From: RGIG5327 sp045612485
Lineage (GTDB): Bacteria > Verrucomicrobiota > Lentisphaeria > Victivallales > UBA1829
Reading direction: 5' to 3'
Assembly (NCBI GenBank): GCA_045612485.1
Contig: JAZKZE010000125.1
Location: forward strand, 1 to 27,440
Length of the DNA stretch: 27,440 nt
In this document: positions 15,812 through 23,653 of the stretch, one piece after another
Layout of the letters: each line of letters begins with the position of its first letter
Numbering within the stretch: position 1 is the stretch's first letter
Notes under the pieces: generated by a model
Told to the model about the DNA's origin: nothing
Database searches by the model: none
What the model saw: only the letters and a program-made list of their open reading frames with translations
Made by a program: the position numbers and the translations under genes

Positions 15812-18268
15812 ATGAACGAAGAAAAAAATACAGAAACATTAAAGAACCTTATCAAGGAATCCTTTTTACACCATCTGACAAAAACTCTTGCAAAACGTCC
15901 CCGTAAAGCAAGTACACTTGACCGTTATCAGGCACTTGCATTGAGTATCCGGGATCTTATGACTGACCGCTGGCTCGCTACAAGAGATCAGTATGAGGAA
16001 GCCGATCCCCGGACGGTCAACTATATATCTCTGGAGTACCTCATGGGAAGGACTCTGGGCAATGCCATGATCAATCTGGAAGTTTTTGATGCTGCAAAAG
16101 AGGCAATGGCAGATTTCGGTTTCGATATTCAGGATCTGCGGGATACGGAAACAGATGCCGGTCTGGGCAACGGCGGTCTGGGCAGACTTGCCGCATGTTT
16201 TCTGGATTCCATGGCAACACTGGAACTGCCCAGTTACGGGTACGGCATACGGTATGATTTCGGTATCTTCCGTCAGGTCATCCAGAATGGTTTCCAATCG
16301 GAGGAACCGGATTACTGGCTGAGTCTGGGCAATGTATGGGAGATCCGCCGTCCGGAACTGGCAAGAAGTGTCTATTTCGGCGGCAGGGTGGAACCTTCCA
16401 ACGGTGGAAATTCCTCCAGAAAACGCTGGGTGGATACGGAAGAAGTCACCGCCATGCCCTATGATACCCCCATACCGGGCTACGGAGTGAATACAGTAAA
16501 TACTCTGCGTCTGTGGTCCGCAGAATCTCCCCACGGATTCGATCTCATGAAGTTCAATCAGGGGGATTATATCAATGCCAATCTGAATATGGCGATGTCC
16601 GGCAATATCACAAGGATCCTTTATCCCAATGACAACAACCATGAGGGAAAAGAACTGCGGTTGAAACAGCAGTATTTTCTGGTAAGTGCCACTTTGCAGG
16701 ATATTGTGGAACGGGTACGGACAGAAGACGGCAATCTGGAGGATTTTGCCAATAAAGCCGTGATCCAGCTCAATGACACCCATCCCGCCCTTGCCATACC
16801 GGAACTTATGCGTATTCTTGTGGATCTGGAAGGGTACAGCTGGGAAAAAGCGTGGAACATCTGTACAAAAACCTTCAACTATACCAATCACACTCTTATG
16901 AGCGAAGCTCTGGAAAAATGGTCCGTGGATCTTCTGGGCAAACTTCTGCCCCGGCATCTGGAGATCATTTACGAGATCAATTTCCGTTTCCTGCGGGAAG
17001 TTTCCACAAGATTCATCGGGGATAATGACAGGATCAGCCGTATGTCTCTTATCCAGGAATATCCGCAGAAAATGGTACGCATGGCGTATATGTGTGTTGC
17101 GGCAAGCGGCAAAGTCAACGGCGTAGCCGCATTGCATACAGAACTGCTGAAAAACGGTCTTTTCCGGGATTTCAATGACCTTTATCCGGATAAATTCATC
17201 AATGTGACCAACGGTATCACCCCCCGCAGATGGCTGAAAAAAGCCAATCCGCTGCTTTCCGGACTCATTACGGAAAAGATCGGGTCTGCATGGGTGAAAG
17301 ATCTTTCCGGTCTTTCCGGACTGGAAAAATTTGTTACAGACAGCAGTTTTCTTCAGGATCTGCAAAAGGTGAAAAAGGCAAATAAAATCCTGCTGGCAAA
17401 TCATCTGGCAAAAGAGTGCGGTTTTTCCATCGATCCGGATTCCCTCTTTGATGTTCAGGTAAAAAGATTGCATGAATATAAAAGACAGCTTCTCAATGCC
17501 TTGCATACCGTTATGCTTTATCTGGATCTGAAAGATGATCCGGATATGGATTTTGTTCCCCGTACGGTGATGTTCGGAGCAAAGGCGGCTCCCGGCTACT
17601 ATATGGCAAAACTGATCATCAAGCTCATCAACAACATCAGTAATGTCATCAATGCCGATCCCCAGACCAATAAAAAACTCAAAATGTATTTTATTCCCAA
17701 CTACCGGGTCTCTCTGGCGGAAAAGATCATACCGGCGGCAGATCTTTCCGAACAGATCTCTCTGGCAGGTACAGAAGCATCCGGAACAAGCAATATGAAA
17801 TTTGCTTTGAATGGAGCATTGACCATCGGTTCCATGGATGGAGCCAATATTGAGATCCATGATGCAGTGGGCGAAGAAAATATCTTTATTTTCGGGTTGC
17901 GGGTCAATGAGGTACAGCATTTGCAGTCCCATGGTTATGATCCCCGTCCCTACATAGAACAGAACAGCAAACTCAAAAGGATCATTGAGCTGATCGCCTC
18001 CGACTTTTTCTCCCCCGGGGAAAGAGGCATATTCCAACCCATTGTGGACTCTCTTTACAGCGATCATTACATGTGCTGTGCCGACTTTGCCTCCTATGCC
18101 TCTATCCAGGCACAGGTGGCACAGGAATATAAGGAAACCATGCTCTGGAGCAGAAAGTGTGCCGTAAACATAGCAAGAATGGGCGGATTTTCCAGCGACA
18201 GAAGTATTCAGGATTATGCAGAAAAAATCTGGAAAATCAATCCTCTGCATGTAAAAATGAAACAGTAA
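15812..18268 (+). CDS. glgP: Glycogen/starch phosphorylase
   Basis: 818 residues, the usual full length. It releases glucose-1-phosphate from alpha-1,4-glucans using pyridoxal phosphate. Visible signatures are EYLMGRTLGNAMINL near 74-88, GLGNGGLGRLAACFLDS near 113-129, the KRLHEYKRQLLN stretch in the C-terminal domain, and the PLP site EASGTSNMKFALNG, in which Lys663 carries the cofactor. A GGGGGACGG ribosome site precedes the ATG. There are no other glycogen genes in the window. It lies between obg and a small nucleoside-metabolism gene, with gaps of 20 and 15 bases, so co-transcription is likely. Confidence 0.97.
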   Translation: MNEEKNTETLKNLIKESFLHHLTKTLAKRPRKASTLDRYQALALSIRDLMTDRWLATRDQYEEADPRTVNYISLEYLMGRTLGNAMINLEVFDAAKEAMADFGFDIQDLRDTETDAGLGNGGLGRLAACFLDSMATLELPSYGYGIRYDFGIFRQVIQNGFQSEEPDYWLSLGNVWEIRRPELARSVYFGGRVEPSNGGNSSRKRWVDTEEVTAMPYDTPIPGYGVNTVNTLRLWSAESPHGFDLMKFNQGDYINANLNMAMSGNITRILYPNDNNHEGKELRLKQQYFLVSATLQDIVERVRTEDGNLEDFANKAVIQLNDTHPALAIPELMRILVDLEGYSWEKAWNICTKTFNYTNHTLMSEALEKWSVDLLGKLLPRHLEIIYEINFRFLREVSTRFIGDNDRISRMSLIQEYPQKMVRMAYMCVAASGKVNGVAALHTELLKNGLFRDFNDLYPDKFINVTNGITPRRWLKKANPLLSGLITEKIGSAWVKDLSGLSGLEKFVTDSSFLQDLQKVKKANKILLANHLAKECGFSIDPDSLFDVQVKRLHEYKRQLLNALHTVMLYLDLKDDPDMDFVPRTVMFGAKAAPGYYMAKLIIKLINNISNVINADPQTNKKLKMYFIPNYRVSLAEKIIPAADLSEQISLAGTEASGTSNMKFALNGALTIGSMDGANIEIHDAVGEENIFIFGLRVNEVQHLQSHGYDPRPYIEQNSKLKRIIELIASDFFSPGERGIFQPIVDSLYSDHYMCCADFASYASIQAQVAQEYKETMLWSRKCAVNIARMGGFSSDRSIQDYAEKIWKINPLHVKMKQ

Positions 18269-18283
18269 CAGGACGAAAACGGT

Positions 18284-18715
18284 ATGAAAAAAGAAGAGAA
18301 AATGACCATATATTTAAGCGGTCCCATTATGGATGAACATGCAGGTCTGGCAAGAGAATGGCGGGAGGAGGCAAAAAAACTTCTGAAAGACCGCTTCCGG
18401 CTGCTTGATCCCATGCGGCGCAAATTTGTTGACCGTCAGGTGGACAGTGCCAATGAGATCGTGGAATTTGACTTGCAGGATGTGAGAAATGCAGATATCA
18501 TCCTTGTGAATTACAGCAAAGCCTCCATCGGTACTTCCATGGAAGTATTCTATGCTGCTTACTGTCAGGGAAAATTTGTTGTGACATTCTCCCCACATAC
18601 TTTTGAAAATTGCAGTCCGTGGATGGTAAGATTTTCCACAAAGATCCTGCATACCCTGGAAGAAGCATGCGAATATATCCGGACAAATTTCAGTCCGGAG
18701 GAAAGTGCAGAATAA
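18284..18715 (+). CDS. Nucleoside 2-deoxyribosyltransferase-like (NDT/RCL family) protein
   Basis: 143 residues. The family pattern is clear: YLSGPI at 10-15, REWREEAKKLL at 24-34, LLDPMRR at 40-46, EFDLQDVRNADIILVNY at 61-77 and the GTSMEVFYAAYCQGK segment at 83-97, where Glu87 is the expected nucleophile. Members swap bases between deoxynucleosides or cleave deoxynucleoside monophosphates; the sequence does not tell which. The start at 18284 keeps six residues before the first strand; an internal ATG at 18302 is an alternative. It lies 15 bases after glgP and 36 before the HTH gene. A second purine-salvage-like gene (13483) is nearby. Confidence 0.83.
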   Translation: MKKEEKMTIYLSGPIMDEHAGLAREWREEAKKLLKDRFRLLDPMRRKFVDRQVDSANEIVEFDLQDVRNADIILVNYSKASIGTSMEVFYAAYCQGKFVVTFSPHTFENCSPWMVRFSTKILHTLEEACEYIRTNFSPEESAE

Positions 18716-18751
18716 ATCAATTTATTTTTACATATCAGAAAGGTAAAAAAT

Positions 18752-19117
18752 ATGAAATTGACAGATGATATTGTACGTGCCATTCAGAAAAGTATCGAGG
18801 ACAGTTTTGAATCGGTTTCCGATTTCGCCCGTATTGCCAATGTAAGTGCCAATACCGTAACAAGGTATCTCAACAAGGAAACGCAATCCATCAAAGAGGA
18901 TACATGGAAAAAACTCTATCCTCTCATTAAAAATTTTCTTCCGAGAAAGACCTCTTCCCATCATAAACCTCTGGAACTCACCACGGATGAAAAAATCCTT
19001 GTAGATGCTTTTAAAGATCTTCCTTCCGATGTCCAGAGACAGAAACTTATGGAGATCCTTGAACTGGCAAGAAAGGTCAATAAAAAGAAAGCAAAAGCAC
19101 AGGAAGAGGAAAAGTGA
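18752..19117 (+). CDS. Small helix-turn-helix (XRE-like) DNA-binding protein
   Basis: 121 residues. Residues 19-62 form a clear HTH: SVSDFARIANVSANTVTRYLN, then SIKEDTWKKLYPLIK. A linker with HH and Thr/Lys leads into a second helical region (about 76-118) rich in Asp, Glu and Lys: TTDEKILVDAFKDLPSDVQ followed by a charged tail. It is probably a transcription regulator, possibly autoregulatory. It is the last gene of the obg operon, preceded by AGAAAGG and followed after 34 bases by a strong terminator. No target can be assigned. Confidence 0.82.
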   Translation: MKLTDDIVRAIQKSIEDSFESVSDFARIANVSANTVTRYLNKETQSIKEDTWKKLYPLIKNFLPRKTSSHHKPLELTTDEKILVDAFKDLPSDVQRQKLMEILELARKVNKKKAKAQEEEK

Positions 19118-19151
19118 TTTTTCCACATTCCTGATAAAACGACAGTTAAAA

Positions 19152-19206
19152 CAGGGTGTATCTGCCGGATTTCCTGAAGTCCGGCAGACACACCCTGAAT
19201 CTTTTT
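19152..19206 (+). terminator. Rho-independent terminator of the obg-glgP-NDT-HTH operon
   Basis: An 18-bp stem with one mismatch (arms begin CAGGGTGT and end ACACCCTG, inner TCTGCCGGA/TCCGGCAGA) and a ten-base loop, followed by five T. Confidence 0.92.
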
Positions 19207-19210
19207 AAAA

Positions 19211-19253
19211 TAAAAAAGCGGGAAAGCTCCTTTTTATCAAAAGCTCTTCCCGC
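19211..19253 (-). terminator. Rho-independent terminator of gyrB-recA
   Basis: On the minus strand a GCGGGAA...TTCCCGC hairpin with small internal loops ends in six T. It stands 24 bases beyond the recA stop, back to back with the plus-strand terminator at 19152. Confidence 0.88.
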
Positions 19254-19277
19254 AAATCTTTTCAGAAGTAAACTCTC

Positions 19278-20384
19278 TTATTTTTCCTCAGCAGGAGCTT
19301 CCGCCGCAGCGGCAGGAGCTGCTTTTGCATTGGAAGTACCGGCGGCAGCAGCTCTGCGTTCAGCAATAACCTCTTTGATCTTGTTGAGGATCTTTTCCTC
19401 CAGTTCGTGGTTTTCCTGAAGAAGGGTCTTTACAGCATCTCTGCCCTGGGCAAGCTGTTCCCCTTCAAAGGCAAACCAGGAACCGCGCTTTTCAAGGATA
19501 CCAAGATCCGTTCCCACATCAAGAATGGAACCCACTCTGGAAATACCTTCATTCCAATTGATGTCAAATTCCGCAGTTTTGAAGGGGGCGGCAAGTTTGT
19601 TTTTCACGATCTTGACTTTGGTACGCGCTCCGGTGGCTTCACTGGCACTGTCCTTGATGGTTCCGATACGGCGGATGTCCATACGGATGGAGCTGTAGAA
19701 CTTGAGGGCATTACCCCCTGTGGTGGTTTCCGGATTTCCGAACATGACACCGATCTTCTCACGGATCTGGTTGGTAAAGATGCAGCAGGCTCTGGAACGG
19801 CTGACGGCACCGGTAAGTTTACGCAATGCCTGGGACATCATTCTTGCCTGCAATCCCATGAAGGAATCCCCCACCTGCCCTTCAAATTCCGCTTTGGGAA
19901 CAAGGGCGGCTACAGAGTCCACCACGACCACGTCCACAGAGTTGCTGCGGATCAGGGTATCGGCAATATTAAGGGCATCTTCCCCGCAGTCCGGCTGGGA
20001 GATAAGGAGGTTGTCGATATTCACCCCGATCTTTTTGGCATACTGGGGATCAACTGCATGTTCCGCATCAATGATGGCGGCTACCCCGCCCGCCTTCTGG
20101 GCATTGGCGATCACGTGCATACAAAGGGTGGTCTTACCGGAGGATTCCGGTCCGTAGATCTCCACGATCCTGCCTCTGGGCAATCCCATGATCCCCAATG
20201 CAAGGTCAAGGGACAATGCCCCCGTGCTGATAACAGGCACATCAATGGTGGAGGTATCCCCCAGACGCATGATGGTGCCTTTGCCATATTCTTTTTCGAT
20301 CTGCCCAAGGGCGATGGTCAGATTTTTTGCTCTTGCTTCCTGCGCACTGAGTGCGGCGTTCTTTGCTTCTTTTTCTGCTGCCAT
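19278..20384 (-). CDS. recA: Recombinase RecA
   Basis: 368 residues. It forms filaments on single-stranded DNA and drives strand exchange. Walker A GPESSGKT is at 78-85, with the canonical core IDAEHA, VVVVDSVAALVPKAE, TNQIREKIGVMFGNPETTTGGNALKFYSS. The C-terminal tail (about 342-368) is alanine-rich with few acidic residues, unlike the strongly acidic tail of E. coli RecA. The start has CGGAG six bases upstream. The gene is 46 bases after gyrB with no terminator between, so they are probably co-transcribed. I found no E. coli-type LexA box (CTG-N10-CAG) or Gram-positive-type box in the gap. Confidence 0.98.
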   Translation of the reverse strand: MAAEKEAKNAALSAQEARAKNLTIALGQIEKEYGKGTIMRLGDTSTIDVPVISTGALSLDLALGIMGLPRGRIVEIYGPESSGKTTLCMHVIANAQKAGGVAAIIDAEHAVDPQYAKKIGVNIDNLLISQPDCGEDALNIADTLIRSNSVDVVVVDSVAALVPKAEFEGQVGDSFMGLQARMMSQALRKLTGAVSRSRACCIFTNQIREKIGVMFGNPETTTGGNALKFYSSIRMDIRRIGTIKDSASEATGARTKVKIVKNKLAAPFKTAEFDINWNEGISRVGSILDVGTDLGILEKRGSWFAFEGEQLAQGRDAVKTLLQENHELEEKILNKIKEVIAERRAAAAGTSNAKAAPAAAAEAPAEEK

Positions 20385-20433
20385 TTTTTTCTCCGAATCA
20401 AGGGTTCTGTGTATAAAAAGTTGTCAAAAGTTA

Positions 20434-22980
20434 TTAAATATCCAAATCTTTCACTCCGGCGGCATGACGCTCGATGTACTCTCTTCTGGGTTCAACATCG
20501 TCGCCCATAAGGAGAGTGAACATCCTTTCCGCTTCCATAGCATCCTTCATAGTCACCTGGATCATCTTGCGGCGGGCGGGGTCCATTGTGGTTTCCCAGA
20601 GCTGTTCAGGGTCCATTTCACCCAACCCTTTGTACCGCTGGATCTGCAACCCTTTTCTGCCGTTCTTTTTCACATGTTCAAAAAGTTCGGAAAGGGTATT
20701 GAGGATAAGTGTATCATCGGAATCGGTGATCTTGAAGAGGGGTGCTTCGCCATGATAAAGTTTGGAAGGATCGTAACCAGCCCCGGCAATAGCTTTGCCC
20801 AGTTCTTCACAGGCGGCGGCTTCGTAAATATCAATGACTTCGATGGCAGGATGCAATCCGCTCTTTACAGCAGGCACTTCCTGTGCTTCTCCGGATGCAG
20901 CATTTTCCCCTTCTCCGGCGGCGGCAGCGGCAGCTGTTTCCAACATGCTTTCCACTGCGGGCAGGCGTTTTTCCGCTTCTTCGATGTAGGAGGATTTTTC
21001 CTCCGGAGAGTAGGTGAGTGCGGAAGTAACCGTACCATCGGTCTCATGGATGATGATCTTGGAGGTAGGGAACTTTCCATCCTTTGCCAGCCCGAAATAT
21101 TTGTCGGGGTCAATCCCCAGACGGTGCAATCCCTGAATGATATGCTGACCATCCCGGACAAATTTGGAAACTGCCCCGATATCCTCTGCGGAAAGAACCG
21201 TATTGGTATCCATTCTTTCCACAGTAAGATCGTCAGAACCGATCTCAGTAAGGAAGGCATCCAGCTGATCGTCTGTATCAATATAGGTTTCCCGGCTCTT
21301 CCGTTTCACCTTGTAAAGCGGAGGATTGGCTATATAGATGTGACCGGTGTCAATAAGAGGCTTCAATTCACGGAAGAAGAAGGTCAGAAGAAGTGTACGG
21401 ATATGGGAACCGTCCACGTCAGCATCTGTCATGATAACGATACGGTTGTAACGCAAGCCGGAAATATCAAAGTCGTTTTTCCCGAAACCGCATCCGATAG
21501 CAGTGATAAGGGACTGGATCTCTTTATTTTCCAGAACACGGTCGATCCTCGCCTTTTCCACGTTGATAAGTTTACCGCGGATGGGAATGATCGCCTGGAA
21601 TTTACTGTTTCTGCCGGTTTTGGCGGAACCGCCGGCAGAGTCACCTTCCACTATGTAAAGTTCACACTTCTGGGGGTCACGTTCAGAACAGTCGGCAAGT
21701 TTTCCCAGGAAGGGGGAGATCCCGTTCAACGCACTCTTGCGTTCCAGTTCGCGTGCCTTTTTGGCGGCAGCGGCGGCACGGGCGGCAGTAAGGGCTTTAT
21801 CCACTACCTGCTTTGCCACATTGGGATTCTCTTCCAGGAAGGTGGTAAGGGCATCATATACCACAGAGTCCACGATCCCTCTCACTTCCCCGTTCCCCAG
21901 CTTGGTCTTGGTCTGACCTTCAAACTGGGGTTCCGGCACTTTCACGCTGACCACAGCGGCAAGTCCTTCACGGGTATCGGAACCGGTCACATTGCCCTTG
22001 TCCCCTTTGATATAGTTGGCGGCACGGGCGTAATTGTTGACGGCACGGGTCAAAGCACCCTGGAACCCGGTAAGGTGGGTTCCGCCTTCATGGGTATTGA
22101 TGTTGTTGGTAAAGCTGAAAATATTTTCCGTGTAGCCGTCATTGTACTGCATGGCAACTTCCACGTCGATATTGTCTTTGTTTTTGTGCATGTAAATGGG
22201 GGGGTGCAGAACCGTCTTGTGTTCATTGAGGAATTTTACAAATTCGATCAACCCTTCCTGATAATGGAAGGTTTCTGTTCTTACTTCTTCACCACGTTCG
22301 TCGGTAAGAGTGATACGCACTCCCTTGTTCAGGAAGGCAAGGTCACGCAGGCGGTTGGCAAGAATATCCCATTCATAGACGGTAGCGGAAAAAATCGTTC
22401 CGTCAGGCTTAAAGGTAACAGAAGTACCGGTACTGGCGGTATTGTGCAGTTTCACCAGAGGTTCAACCGTATTGCCCCGTTCAAACTTGATACGGTGTAC
22501 GAATCCATCCCGGGAGACTTCCACCACCATCCAGTCGGAAAGAGCATTCACGCAGGAAACACCCACCCCGTGAAGACCGCCGGACACTTTATAAGAATCA
22601 TGGTCGAACTTACCACCGGCATGAAGAACAGTCATAACAACTTCCACAGCAGGTTTCTGTTCTTCCGGATGCATATCCACAGGTACTCCGCGTCCATCGT
22701 CCACAACAGTGATACTGTTGTCTGTATGGATCACCACGGAAACGGTGGAGGCATAACCGGCAAGTGCTTCGTCGATACTGTTATCCACCACTTCATAGAC
22801 CAGGTGATGCAGTCCTCTTATACCGGTATCCCCGATATACATACTGGGACGTTTTCTTACAGCTTCAAGACCTTCAAGAACGGTAATACTTCCCGCATTG
22901 TACTTTTTCTTTTCCGCAGGAGGGGCTTCCGGAGTTTCCGGAGCAGGTACTGCGGCAGGATTGGTGATGTCTTCTGACAT
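20434..22980 (-). CDS. gyrB: DNA gyrase subunit B
   Basis: 848 residues. The ATPase GHKL domain has EVVDNSIDEA at 63-72, DDGRGVPV at 94-101 and GGLHGVGVSCVNALS at 134-148. The transducer domain follows, then TOPRIM with EGDSAGGSAKTGR at 445-457 and TDADVDGSHIRT at 518-529. QRYKGLGEMDPEQLWETTMDP at 781-801 is the C-terminal GyrB signature. A Pro/Ala/Glu-rich N-terminal extension (~28 residues) precedes the first conserved part. An insertion of roughly 190 residues sits between TOPRIM and QRYKGLGEM (about 575-775), comparable in place to the insertion of Gram-negative GyrB; it holds an Ala/Gly/Glu low-complexity piece at 681-700. The ribosome site is GAGAGGAG. Confidence 0.97.
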   Translation of the reverse strand: MSEDITNPAAVPAPETPEAPPAEKKKYNAGSITVLEGLEAVRKRPSMYIGDTGIRGLHHLVYEVVDNSIDEALAGYASTVSVVIHTDNSITVVDDGRGVPVDMHPEEQKPAVEVVMTVLHAGGKFDHDSYKVSGGLHGVGVSCVNALSDWMVVEVSRDGFVHRIKFERGNTVEPLVKLHNTASTGTSVTFKPDGTIFSATVYEWDILANRLRDLAFLNKGVRITLTDERGEEVRTETFHYQEGLIEFVKFLNEHKTVLHPPIYMHKNKDNIDVEVAMQYNDGYTENIFSFTNNINTHEGGTHLTGFQGALTRAVNNYARAANYIKGDKGNVTGSDTREGLAAVVSVKVPEPQFEGQTKTKLGNGEVRGIVDSVVYDALTTFLEENPNVAKQVVDKALTAARAAAAAKKARELERKSALNGISPFLGKLADCSERDPQKCELYIVEGDSAGGSAKTGRNSKFQAIIPIRGKLINVEKARIDRVLENKEIQSLITAIGCGFGKNDFDISGLRYNRIVIMTDADVDGSHIRTLLLTFFFRELKPLIDTGHIYIANPPLYKVKRKSRETYIDTDDQLDAFLTEIGSDDLTVERMDTNTVLSAEDIGAVSKFVRDGQHIIQGLHRLGIDPDKYFGLAKDGKFPTSKIIIHETDGTVTSALTYSPEEKSSYIEEAEKRLPAVESMLETAAAAAAGEGENAASGEAQEVPAVKSGLHPAIEVIDIYEAAACEELGKAIAGAGYDPSKLYHGEAPLFKITDSDDTLILNTLSELFEHVKKNGRKGLQIQRYKGLGEMDPEQLWETTMDPARRKMIQVTMKDAMEAERMFTLLMGDDVEPRREYIERHAAGVKDLDI

Positions 22981-23035
22981 GGGTAACTCCTCTCGAAATG
23001 ATTTATATGATTCTGTTCTATTTTTATTTTATATT

Positions 23036-23064
23036 AATATACACACGCACGCGTAAAAATACAA
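23036..23064 (-). promoter_or_regulatory. Candidate promoter for gyrB-recA
   Basis: On the minus strand: TTGTAT (23064-23059), 17-base spacer ending in TGTG, then TATATT (23041-23036). The leader to the gyrB ATG is about 50 bases. Confidence 0.55.
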
Positions 23065-23129
23065 CAGCCGGGAAAAGGTTTTTCAAAAAACTTTCAAGTT
23101 ATTTTTCTTTTTCCCCGGCATGCTGACAT

Positions 23130-23172
23130 AAAAAAAGCCGCTGTCTACCCGAAACGGGATTTACAGCAGCCT
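23130..23172 (-). terminator. Rho-independent terminator of the zinc-ribbon protein gene
   Basis: On the minus strand: GGCTGCTGT, an inner CCCG/CGGG pair, then ACAGCGGC and seven T. It lies 20 bases after the stop codon and separates this gene from gyrB. Confidence 0.9.
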
Positions 23173-23192
23173 TACAGCTCATCCGGAAAAAA

Positions 23193-23477
23193 TTACGGCA
23201 GAAGCATATCCTGTTCATCACCGGAAAGTTCCTGCTGATGTTTTGCCCATTCCTTCACCAGAGGAGAGAGAATAAAGTCTTCCAGCTCCGTATCCACAGA
23301 AAAGGCATAATCACAGAAAGGACATTTGGTAAATACCTCAATATCATTTCTGTGGAGCAATTCACCGCATTGAGGGCACAATAATCCCCGGTCAAGGGAC
23401 ATGGTACGGGATTTATCCAGCGGAAGAAATACATTCTTCTGTTTGACTTCCGCAGAATTTATTCCTGAAACAGGCAT
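23193..23477 (-). CDS. Small zinc-ribbon protein of unknown function
   Basis: 94 residues. Two C-x2-C pairs, Cys34/Cys37 (CPQCG) and Cys52/Cys55 (CPFCDY), form a zinc ribbon with a 14-residue spacer between the pairs. The N-terminal 30 residues show no known motif; the C-terminus is acidic and ends MLLP. The start has AAGGAG eight or nine bases upstream, and a terminator follows, so this is a real single-gene unit. I do not recognise a named family. The ribbon could bind nucleic acid or a protein partner; nothing further can be said from the sequence. Confidence 0.75.
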   Translation of the reverse strand: MPVSGINSAEVKQKNVFLPLDKSRTMSLDRGLLCPQCGELLHRNDIEVFTKCPFCDYAFSVDTELEDFILSPLVKEWAKHQQELSGDEQDMLLP

Positions 23478-23573
23478 GATACTTCTTCTCCTTTCCGGTC
23501 CGCATTTTCACCCATTTTCCGCTTACAGAACGTTTCACTTCTGAAAGGCTGAGTAAAAACAGACAAATGAAAA

Positions 23574-23602
23574 CGAACAGAGTTCCGTAAAAACTCTGTT
23601 CG
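23574..23602 (-). terminator. Probable terminator of the reductase gene at 23654
   Basis: Perfect 11-base arms CGAACAGAGTT (23574-23584) and AACTCTGTTCG (23592-23602) with a seven-base loop. On the minus strand TTTTCATTT follows; on the plus strand a run of seven T follows after five bases. It may work in both directions. Confidence 0.75.
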
Positions 23603-23653
23603 TCTGTATTTTTTTCTATAAAATCCGGTCAAAACGGGGACATTCCCGCCTGA

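Noticed and set aside
14301..15839. A 512-codon open frame on the minus strand opposite obg
   Set aside because: Same reasoning: it is a shadow of the conserved Obg GTPase.
15866..18250. A 794-codon open frame on the minus strand opposite glgP
   Set aside because: It is the shadow of glycogen phosphorylase, with no ribosome site, motif or fitting gene context. Codon bias on the sense strand keeps antisense stops rare.
20385..20433. A LexA (SOS) operator before recA
   Set aside because: No CTG-N10-CAG or GAAC-N4-GTTC palindrome is present in this 49-base gap.
20188..22977. A 929-codon open frame on the plus strand opposite gyrB and the recA start
   Set aside because: It mirrors gyrB, whose conserved motifs are unmistakable. 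The antisense product has no family pattern and a low-complexity Gly/Phe/His-rich composition.
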